From Schoenoplectus triqueter (lineage: Eukaryota; Streptophyta; Magnoliopsida; Poales; Cyperaceae): DNA of 31,458 nt. Below, in pieces: positions 23,188 through 31,458 of the stretch (position 1 is the stretch's first letter; every line of letters begins with the position of its first letter). Below the pieces are notes generated by a model, which saw only the letters and a list, made by a program, of their open reading frames with translations, was not told the origin of the DNA and did no database searches. The stretch is taken from NCBI GenBank assembly GCA_964058805.1, contig CAXKVV010000089.1, forward strand, positions 1 to 31,458, in the 5' to 3' direction. The translations under genes were made by a program, and so were the position numbers.

Positions 23188-25172
23188 ATGGCTTTCTCCT
23201 CTCTTCCCTCTCTGTCAATTGCAGTATGGTTGGTTCTATGGGCTGATTGTTTTGGGCATTGTTATTCTATTCACAAAAATTACTCGTCTCTTTTTAGTTT
23301 TGGTGATTCCCTTACTGATACTGGAAATTTACTGGCATCTGGATGCATTTCTTTTCCATCAATTGGTCAATACCCCTATGGCATGACATACTTTGGACGG
23401 CCTACTGGTCGATGCTCTGACGGCCGCTTAATTGTCGACTTCATTGGTACTACTATACTTCTTGAATGTTTTTCATATATCAATTTTTCAAAAAGAAAAA
23501 TTATGAGCTTCTGAGAATTTATTTTTATTTTCCTCAACAGCGGAAGAATTTGGGCTTCCTATGCTGCCACCTTACCTGGCACATGGTGGTAATTTTCGAC
23601 AGGGTCTCAATTTTGCTGTAGCAGGAGCCACTGCACTTGATTCTGCATTCTTCCATGAGATCGGCATTGGGCACGTTCTTTGGACAAATCACTCTTTAAA
23701 TGCTCAACTGCGTTGGTTTGAGGAATTGAAACCTTTACTATGCAACAGTACCAAAGGTCATAAGTCATGACCAGTTTAAAATTTGTCTAATTATAATCTT
23801 ATTTTATTAAAATGATGTATAAATTTATGTAATGCTAAAGGTTAATTCAACACGCAGAACTAGCTGATTTATTTTAATTTACAGATTGTGATGATTACTT
23901 TGGCAAGGCCTTATTTCTGGTAGGTGAGATTGGCGGAAATGACTACAACTATGCCTTTTTCATGGGAAAGACACTACAGGAGGTTCAATCCTATGTGCCG
24001 AAAGTCGTCGGGGCAGTCGTAACAGCAACTGAGGTATGTAAAATGTTATGTCTCAATTTGGTGGCATACACAGAAGTGTGACAGTAAAAAGAAGCTGGCA
24101 GGCGGATTGGGAACTTCAGTGCATGGGATGAGATTATAAACTTTCTGATAATTATTTGCAAAATCATGGAAAAGAGACGTTCATTCATCATATTAGTAGT
24201 TCTTAGCTTAGTAGAGGAAGCATTTGTAAAGAAAATGGGTACATCAATAATTGTGAATTTGACTGTACGTCTCTGCTCTCATCAGTGAATTTTGGTACTA
24301 ATTTGTTATTAACATAAAATCAGAGATTGATCAACAATGGTGCAAGACATTTGGTGGTGCCTGGAAATTTGCCGGTTGGTTGCTCTTCGATGTATCTGAC
24401 ACTCTTCACAAGCCCAAACAAAAAGGACTACAACCCCAAAAACGGGTGCTTGAAGAAACTCAATCGATTTGCCAAGTACCATAATTCATTGCTACAAAAG
24501 GAACTGCTGAAACTGCAGAAAAAGTATCCCACGACTAGAATTATTTATGCTGATTACTATGGCGCAGCTATTCCTTTCACATATTCTCCCAAACACTTTG
24601 GTAAGTAACTTCCATTCTGTTCTTGAGTTTTAGTTTACTAGTTACATTAAGAGAGGAGATCTAGGTATCTACACATGTACATTTCATGGGCCGTATTGGT
24701 GCACAAGTGGCCCATGCAGATACTTGATAGGTGAAAATAATGGATGGTTATTTCTTTTGGGCTCATTGTGCATGTCAATCTTGAAGTTTGTTCAACAAAT
24801 TGGGCTTTACGTTCCGAGGAAACTCATCGCAGTACCAAGTTCAACATGGTATTGTGGACACAAATTTCATAATCGGTGTATAAGACCCATGCTGGAATAA
24901 TGTTTGATTACATTTTTGAACACCATACGTCCATACCAATTTCAGGGTTCACTCATGGAGCTCTAGAAACATGTTGCGGCGGAGGCGGCCCATACAATTT
25001 CAATCCTTCAGCCCGGTGCGGCCACAATGGTTCCAGAGTCTGCACAAATCCTTCTTCATATGCAAATTGGGATGGAGTTCACTTGACCGAGGCAGCTTAC
25101 CATGCAATGGCAATGAGTTTGCTTCACGGTCCCAATACAATTCCACCTCTTCTGCAGAGCGGTGAAAATTGA
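23188..25172 (+). CDS. GDSL esterase/lipase, tandem copy 2 (five exons, 375 aa)
   Basis: The most typical of the three copies, a predicted secreted SGNH-fold serine esterase. Exons: 23188-23446, 23541-23756, 23885-24033, 24324-24600, 24946-25172; all introns GT-AG. Exons 2-5 have exactly the lengths of gene 1 (216, 149, 277, 227). I chose the ATG at 23188 because it starts a normal signal peptide (hydrophobic residues about 9-23); the in-frame ATG at 23131 would add 19 residues encoded partly by the CA repeat. Block I FGDSLTDTGN gives Ser41, followed by an intact PYGMTYFGRPTGR; block II NFAVAGATAL has Gly115; block III GEIGGNDY has Asn177; block V WDGVHLTEAAYH has Asp343 and His346. Introns are short (94, 128, 290, 345 bp). 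Related to acetylajmalan esterase-type proteins; the substrate is unknown. Confidence 0.94.
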
Positions 25173-25306
25173 AGGAGGATGATCTCTATGTGTGGATCTG
25201 TGATGATGATTAGTTAAAATTCAGAAGTAATGTAGGGTATTCTGTAATTCTGGCACTAGGTATCTGGTAATAGAAGCCAAGTCTTCAGTAATTTTTCGTA
25301 TACAGC

Positions 25307-25312
25307 AATAAA
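25307..25312 (+). terminator. Poly(A) signal candidate of GDSL gene 2
   Basis: AATAAA 135 bp after the stop codon, followed by GT-rich sequence (tgctgtgctggt). Only 70 bp separate it from the TATA box of gene 3. Confidence 0.5.
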
Positions 25313-25382
25313 TGCTGTGCTGGTCACTGAGTAATGCTGTAAATTTGTTAGATTAAGTTAAGAGTGTTCCTCGTCTGACGGA

Positions 25383-25388
25383 TATAAA
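25383..25388 (+). promoter_or_regulatory. TATA box candidate of GDSL gene 3
   Basis: TATAAA, 128 bp before the start codon of gene 3, in the same relative place as the TATA box of gene 2. Confidence 0.5.
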
Positions 25389-25510
25389 TGCCAAGTAAAA
25401 ATATAGAAACTTAGCTAGTAATTTATAAAGGACATACATGCTGTGGTGTTCCCAGTTCAAATTCGCTCAAAGTATCTCTCTTCCTAATTTCTTCTCCCAA
25501 GCCTGGGGAG

Positions 25511-28500
25511 ATGATTCTATCTCTATGCATCCTCTTTGTTTCAGCTTTCCCGTATGCAAGCTCTGCTCTATCTCCAAAATACAATGCACTATTTTGCTTC
25601 GGCGACTCATACTCTGACACAGGGAACTACAATATCTTGGCACAAGGAAATATTCCCTTCAACGTATTTGAGCATCTTCCTTATGGCATTACCTACTTCG
25701 GTCATCCCACTGGTCGTGCATCAGATGGCCGCGTGCCCGTTGATTTCATCGGTAGGTTAGTATGTTCGGTTGGTGCAAAGAATAGCGTAAAAATAGAGAA
25801 ATTGAGAATAAAAAATGAGAATAATGAAAATTAGTGAATTTTTGGTTAGCATGAAAATAGTAAAACTATGATGTTATTTTGAATGATACAAATATTATTT
25901 TAATTGTTTGTTTGAAATAGTAATGAAAAATTTAAAAGAATAATAATTATTCTATCTCTCTCAGAATAACAGTTGATCTCACTATTTCGGAACAACAAAT
26001 TTATGTTAGTTGTATCGTTGCTATTCCTATTATGCAAAAAACAGTTTTTCCGTTGTTATCGTGCCATCCAAACCTGTATGAGACTAAATTGAAAGAAAAC
26101 TCTGTATATTGTTTATTTTAGTACTATTTCATCAAATTGTTTTGAGTTATATGGTTCTGTTTAAGCCAAGACCTGTTATTTTCACTTCATAGCTTAATTA
26201 ACCAATATGCACTAAGTTGATGTGGTTGCAATTTCATACATTGTTTGTAGAGTAAGCTATTAGGGGGCAGAATTTATTATGGAACATTCCAATATTCTTT
26301 GGTAATTTATGTTATATACAAAGTTTCTCCGAAACAAACATCGCCTTCTTTGGATTTTTCTTTTTCTTTTTTTCATCCGTTGAATGCCATTTCTGGGATT
26401 GTTCTAGAGAAAAATGGCACTGGTTATTTCTCAGTTATTATGGTTGAAGATATAATTGACGGGCTTTATGATAAAAACCGGTTCTTCCTATTTAAGAAAA
26501 CCCGATTCTTTTAGCAAACCCTACTTCTATTGGACACATTAATTAAATGGATGAGAGAGACTTTATATGCATTGAATGTTGAGCAGTTGCCTAAAAATTT
26601 ATTAGGCTCTACGCATATAAAGGTGTGCAATAGCAGATTTGAAAATTTTTGTTTTTATAAATCTTACATATAAGGCCTCATAAAAGACTCATACAGAAAA
26701 TTACAACTGTTTTTATTATTAAAATAGCAATTTTATTTTTGTCATTTATCCTAATCTATCCGTTTTTTATTGTATTTTTTTATTGGTGAATCCTTCTATT
26801 ATTTTAAATATTTACATTATTATCATTATAATTACTAATAGGACCATTATTTTCACTTTATTTGAAATGTACCGTGAAAAGATTATATAGTTAAACTTTT
26901 TTATTTATATTTATGAATATATATGTGCAAACTTTTATATATATGACATAAAATTATGATAACTTTACGTTATTTTTTATATCTTGTATATGTAAGTTAT
27001 TTTTCAAAAACCAATAATAGAACTGATTGATTCGCCGGTCTAACCAGTGAACCATTGACTGAAATTTTATCGGGTCAATCTCCAATCCGATCCGATTATG
27101 ATAACATTGGTTTAATCCATATCATTCCAGCCCTTGAAAAGGGTCGAGGCATGTACAATTGACTCACACAATTACATTTACTATCCAATCCAATAACATT
27201 CACTTAGCCAATACTGACAAGACTGTTTCTGAACTGCACACATAAGCCTCAGGAAATTTGTTAAGAATACCATTTCCCCACTGACTGTTATATTTAAGTC
27301 TCATTAGCAATGCATTGCATCTCAATAGTTAGCCTCTTTATATGAATTTAAAGCACAAATGTGTACATCTTTGTAGCTGAAGGTCTGGGGCTCCCGTATT
27401 TACCGCCGTCTTTGTCCAAAGGCCAAGATTTCAGCAAAGGGGCAAATTTTGCAGTCAGCAATGCCACAGCACTTGACCTTACATTTTTCCAGCAGAATAA
27501 TATTAATTTTATGGCATTCAACACCTCTTTAAATGTTCAAATCGAGTGGTTCCAGGATTTGAAGCCTTCTTTGTGCAGCACAGCAGAATGTTTGAATATG
27601 CTTCCTTATTCCAGTTGACATATAATAAAGTTTAATTATTCACATTCCCAAATTAACAGATTGTTCTTTTGAAAATTCATACAGCATGTAATGTCTATTT
27701 GAGCAAGGCATTGTTCATACTGGGAGAGATTGGAGGGAATGACTACAGCTTCATGCTGTTTTCTAATAAGACAGTAGATTATGTTAGCTCAAATGTGCCG
27801 ACAGTTGTAGGCATTATTAAGGATGCTGCTGAGGTATGTATTTACATAAAAAATATTATTTTTTTAATAATTCCTTATTGAATTTCTTTTAATTAATTTA
27901 CCATGAATATAAGTTTCTGGTAAATATATAAAACATTAAAGCGAAAAAATATCAAAGAGTACAGTAAAATGCAACATTTTGGTATGGTAAATCAGGAAAG
28001 ACAGAGAGTAACGAAAAATTGTAAGTTTGTAACTCCATAAATTTCCTACTACATGATTAAGGTTTTGCTGAAACAAGGCGTGAGGCACCTGATGCTGCCT
28101 GGACTTGGACCATTAGGATGCACAACAATTATTCTGACAATGTTTCCAAGCTCAGATAACTCAGATTACGATTCTTTCGGATGCCTGAAGAAATATAACA
28201 AAATTGCATCATACCATAGCCAATTGATAAGTCAAACGGCAACACAGCTAAAAGTTAAGTATCCCCAGGCAAGGATCATCTTTGCTGATTATTATGGACC
28301 AGCAATAGCAGCATTGCAAACTCCAGAACTCTTTGGTTAGTTCTGCTCAAGCTTTTCTTAAATTTTATGACATGTATATCAAAAGGTTTTACCAGTTGAT
28401 ATGTACCATCAAATATTTCATAGGAATTAGCAATGGAGCACCTCTCAAGGTTTGCTGTGGAGGTGGAGGTCCATACAACTTCAATGTGAGCGCTTTCTGT

Positions 28501-28647
28501 GGCCAGCCTGGTGCTACAGCCTGTGAAAAACCATCTGCTTATTTAAATTGGGATGGAATTCACTTGACAGAAGCTGCTTATAGTTCTCTTGCAAATGTTT
28601 GGTTAAGAGGTCCTTTTGCCATTCCACCCATATTGGGTCCTTTGTAA
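25511..28647 (+). CDS. GDSL esterase/lipase, tandem copy 3 (five exons, 366 aa; block II Gly replaced)
   Basis: Third tandem paralogue, a predicted secreted SGNH-fold esterase. Exons: 25511-25751, 27377-27589, 27685-27833, 28062-28335, 28424-28647; phases 1, 1, 0, 1 as in its sisters. Signal peptide about residues 1-19. Block I FGDSYSDTGN gives Ser33, followed by intact PYGITYFGHPTGR; block III GEIGGNDY has Asn170; block V WDGIHLTEAAYS has Asp336 and His339. Block II reads NFAVSNATAL, so Asn109 stands where the sisters have Gly (104 or 115), the position expected to help form the oxyanion hole. Exons 2, 4 and 5 are each one codon shorter than in the sisters. The exon 2 donor (GTTTGA) and exon 4 acceptor (TTAAG) are weak; I chose them because they keep phase and length. 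Intron 1 is 1625 bp, enlarged by mobile DNA. No stop or frameshift breaks the frame. Confidence 0.88.
25764..26076. mobile_element. Possible MITE inside intron 1 of GDSL gene 3
   Basis: The left end gttcggttggtgc and the right end (other strand) gtttggatggcac match at 9 of 13 positions, and both are flanked by TAT (25761-25763 and 26077-26079). Further inward, both sides continue as A-rich sequence with similar gaata/gataa motifs. A 3-bp duplication and G(T)TTGG-type termini recall PIF/Harbinger (Tourist-like) MITEs, whose usual target is TWA rather than TAT. It begins only 12 bp after the exon 1 donor. It is non-coding. Confidence 0.4.
26077..27376. other. Remainder of intron 1 of GDSL gene 3, probably more transposon debris
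   Basis: This part contains ccggttcttcc (about 26478), and around 27029-27110 a run of cgccggtctaacc, cgggtcaatc and ccgatccgatt that looks like the sub-terminal part of a hAT-like element. No matching end or target duplication was found. A 71-codon frame at 26299-26514 is not recognisable. The region explains why this intron is far longer than its counterparts (717 and 94 bp). Confidence 0.45.
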
Positions 28648-28739
28648 GATGTAGCCGTGCCTCCTTAAATTGATGGGAGATATCACTAAAACACGACTAA
28701 TAAAATTCTAATAAGCTAGAAATGTAGCAGAACCTCATT

Positions 28740-28812
28740 AAATCTTCTCATTCCTCAATTCAATAAATGTTAGAGCCTTTTTAAATCTGCTCATTCCTCA
28801 ATTCAATAAATG
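28740..28812 (+). terminator. Duplicated poly(A) signal region after GDSL gene 3
   Basis: A segment of about 30 bp with core ctcattcctcaattcaata occurs twice with a 43-bp period. Each copy carries AATAAA (28762-28767 and 28805-28810), 115 and 158 bp after the stop codon. This gives the gene two potential cleavage signals. Confidence 0.6.
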
Positions 28813-29017
28813 ATAATCTGCTTCAAAACTTCATTATTGATCTACCTTTTTTTTCCACTTTTTTGTGAGTTCTCCTAATTTCACCCTTCATGGTTTATAC
28901 TTTTACCAACTGACGTGTTTGTCTGAAAATGGCCCATTCAGTTCAAAGCTATGGCCCACAAAGAGAAATGCATAAAAGATGAGAAATCCTGCATTTATTG
29001 AGGCCCAAGAGGTACAA

Positions 29018-29840
29018 AATCTGACCTAATCAAAAAAATCTGTCAGATTTGTTTAGATTTGAATCCGATCAGATCTAATTTTTTTTAAAAATTTAAATTG
29101 ACTCGAATCTGACCCGATCTGACTCGAGATGATCCGAAACTCGAGATTAAAGTGCTTGAGACCCAATCCGACCCGACCTCATTCAAACCCGAATGACCTG
29201 AAACCCGAGATAACCTAAGATCAAACTACCTCCGACCCGAAACCCGAGACAACCCGAAATTAAACGACTCAAAATCTGATCCGGCCCGAAACCTAAGATA
29301 ATCCGACCCAAAACTCGACCCGACCCGATTTTAAAAGATTTAAATATAAATGAACTACAATTATGTATTGTATATTTATTTCATACACAATTTTTTTAAT
29401 TTTATTATTTTTATCGTGTATTTTAATTAAATTAACTGAAAAAAAGCTTTAAAGTCTAATGACTCGAAATTCAATCTGATTCGAAATCTGATCCGATGCG
29501 TAATAAAACATGATAAAAAAGAACTTGATCTGGCCCGACCTAACCCGAAACAACCTGAAACCTGAGATTACTCGATATCAGATGATCCGAAACCCGACCC
29601 GGACCCGAATGACCCGAAGCCCAAAATGAGCTCATAAGAATCTGAAACCTGACCTGACCCGACCCGACACGAAATGACCCGAGACCCGAAAAAATCAATA
29701 GTGCTCGACCTGAAACCCGACCCAATATAATCTGATAAATTTTTTTGATCAAACTTACCCAACTCGTCCCATCCGAACCCGATCCCGCCCCGTCCCGGCC
29801 GAACCCGATCCCGCCCTGACCCGCCCCAATACCACCTCTA
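29018..29840. mobile_element. CCCGA-rich array ending in a hAT-like terminus
   Basis: Two dense arrays of cccga, acccg and cgaaacccgaga variants (about 29030-29335 and 29460-29830) flank an AT-rich core (29336-29455). The right end, read on the other strand, is tagaggtggtattgggg, very like the terminus of the element at 13570-13867. A left candidate (agaggtac at 29008) is weak and I see no 8-bp duplication, so the element is decayed or composite. Minus-strand Gly/Ser/Arg-rich open frames here (29540-29863, 29568-29762) are by-products of the array. Confidence 0.55.
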
Positions 29841-31458
29841 GGTACAGTGAACCTCCATGACACTAGTAAAAATGGGGTCGTCTAGATTTTGCACAAGATG
29901 TTCGCGGCAGCATTTCGTTTACAGTATATATCTTACAGGACTCCCGGTTTCCCAACATCACGTGTCATTGTGTCAAACACTGCTTTGCTGTTTTGGTCTT
30001 TTCAAAGTAAACGGCCACAAAATATCAAACATTTTCTTCCCCATTTCCAATTATCTTCTTTTATTTTTTTAAGCTTGAGAGCAGTCACAATTTTGACTCA
30101 GTAAATTTCATAAATTTTTTTAATGATAATTTATCATCATAAAATTTAATATACTAACTACAATTCACAAATAAATAATTCAATTTAATATGAAATTTAA
30201 GATATCTCAAATTAAACTTAAAAATGTTCTTAATAACTTTTAAAATAATAATTACAAATTACAAAGCTCTATGATTGCGTGTGACCACTGTGCTTCTGAT
30301 GTTACTAGTTTCTCTCACATTTTCACGGATGTTGTGTGAACACTAAAATTAATGACTCTTATACTTATTCTCTCTTTCATATATCCTAAAAGAAGATTGA
30401 ATACGGTCGTCGGAGAATAGTATAATTTATTAATCATTTATAAATTACGAGTTGATAATTTATAATTACATCATCAACAATTTTAACATTAATCTAGAAT
30501 GATGCAAGTAAAATAGTTAATTCAGCAAATACCGCCTTAATACAACTAATTTTGCTAAATCTTATTAAATGGACATCGATATATTTAGATTAATTAGTGA
30601 CTAATTCAGTTGTTTGTTCTTACTTTGAGCTATTGAAAATGATAGACTAAGCTTATTAAGATGTCTCCTCTTAATTAAGTTAATTGTGCATTAACTGAGA
30701 TTCCAGTGAAATACATAATAAACAACATTATACACTGTTTTCAATCAAAATCAACTACTAAACATTAAAAAAAGGTGAAATTACTCACAATCAATAGAGA
30801 TTTTAAACTTTTCAAGTGCCCAAAAATTGTAGATTTCTTTTCCACATCGTGCCCGATCTCATAACGGACATTTCTCAGAGCAAATCTCTTCTAGCCTACC
30901 ACGCAGACTAGTGCTTCGATCTCTCAAACTCTTGTGGAATTTAGATTCGACGTTTCATATCATATATTTTTTAAAGTATAAATATAAAAAATAATTATAA
31001 TATTTTGGGTCACCATAAATTTGTAGCATCAGAACCTTTATCAAGTTTTAAATGTTATGTGTTACTTGTGAGGGTAAACAGTGAAACATGAATAAAACCT
31101 CTGCTGGTTGGATAAGTAAAATGATCCGACAATGCCAATAGCAACTGACAATTTTGTATTCATTATCTGACCAAAACAGTTTATTATAGACTGGTCTCAT
31201 TTATTAAGTACCGGACAAACTTGATCTTGAGCGACGACGTACTCCAGTGGTTAAATATATGGCAACAGGGTTACATGCATATTGATATTGACTACAAAAA
31301 AATTGTGTTATTTATGGATTTTATTCTAATTTTTAATATGATAAATATTTTATAATTGATTTATTTGTATCTAGGATCTTAATTCATTTTTCATGAATTT
31401 CATAGCTTAATTATTTTATTTTGATACACGAAAAGAAACATAAATGTCATTTATGTGG
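29841..31458. other. Right-hand intergenic region, no supported gene
   Basis: Overlapping frames at 29857-30104 show no domain. At 31022-31042 gtagcatcagaacc recalls the tggtatcagagc primer-binding site of plant LTR retrotransposons, and 31230-31275 (cagtggttaaatatatggc, then agggttacatgc) recalls tRNA-derived SINE or retroelement sequence. Both are too decayed to call. Confidence 0.45.

Noticed and set aside
29540..29863. Minus-strand Gly/Ser/Arg-rich frames
   Set aside because: These are products of the CCCGA array, not conserved protein sequence.
31225..31280. tRNA-like or SINE-like boxes (cagtggttaaat, agggttacatgc)
   Set aside because: The A box does not fit the consensus well, no cloverleaf can be drawn and no SINE body or A-tail follows.

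Overview
This is a nuclear plant window, most likely from a eudicot. It is very AT-rich, its coding sequence is split by GT-AG introns, and its intergenic space is full of decayed DNA transposons and microsatellites. I see no bacterial-type operons, rRNA, tRNA or CRISPR array. The placement in eudicots (perhaps asterids) rests on the type of GDSL esterase and is an inference.

The genic core is 19.3-28.8 kb. Three head-to-tail genes on the + strand encode GDSL (SGNH-fold) esterase/lipases of the secreted, five-exon plant subfamily that includes acetylajmalan esterase and sinapine esterase relatives. I rebuilt each from its exons: gene 1 (19483-22133, 364 aa), gene 2 (23188-25172, 375 aa) and gene 3 (25511-28647, 366 aa). 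All share intron phases 1, 1, 0, 1 and almost identical internal exon lengths, so they are tandem duplicates. Each has a departure of its own. Gene 1 lacks nine residues of the conserved segment after block I and has a long AT microsatellite where its TATA box should be. Gene 3 has Asn where its sisters have the block II glycine, plus a 1.6 kb first intron that holds a probable MITE. Gene 2 looks the most typical.

The left 19 kb contains no intact gene that I can support. Going rightward it holds: a possible Helitron end (about 1.67 kb); a fragment of a hAT-like element (4.2-4.5 kb); a broken Mutator-like transposase on the minus strand (4.56-5.64 kb); a hAT-like element with nearly matching 8-bp target duplications (6.2-6.9 kb); diverged tandem repeats (8.0-9.4 kb); a long foldback (10.4-10.6 kb) beside a T13G16 tract; two hAT-like non-autonomous elements with perfect 8-bp target duplications (11.6-12.1 and 13.6-13.9 kb); and a second Helitron-like sequence (14.26-14.7 kb). 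To the right of the genes, 29.0-29.84 kb is a dense CCCGA-type array that ends in a hAT-like terminus.

A repeated theme is that several hAT-like elements carry (TCGGG)n or (CCCGA)n pentamer arrays, often near their ends. They seem to form one or a few related families. I found no convincing new biological system. The most useful leads are the catalytic-site change in gene 3, the motif deletion in gene 1, and the hAT-like family built on pentamer arrays.
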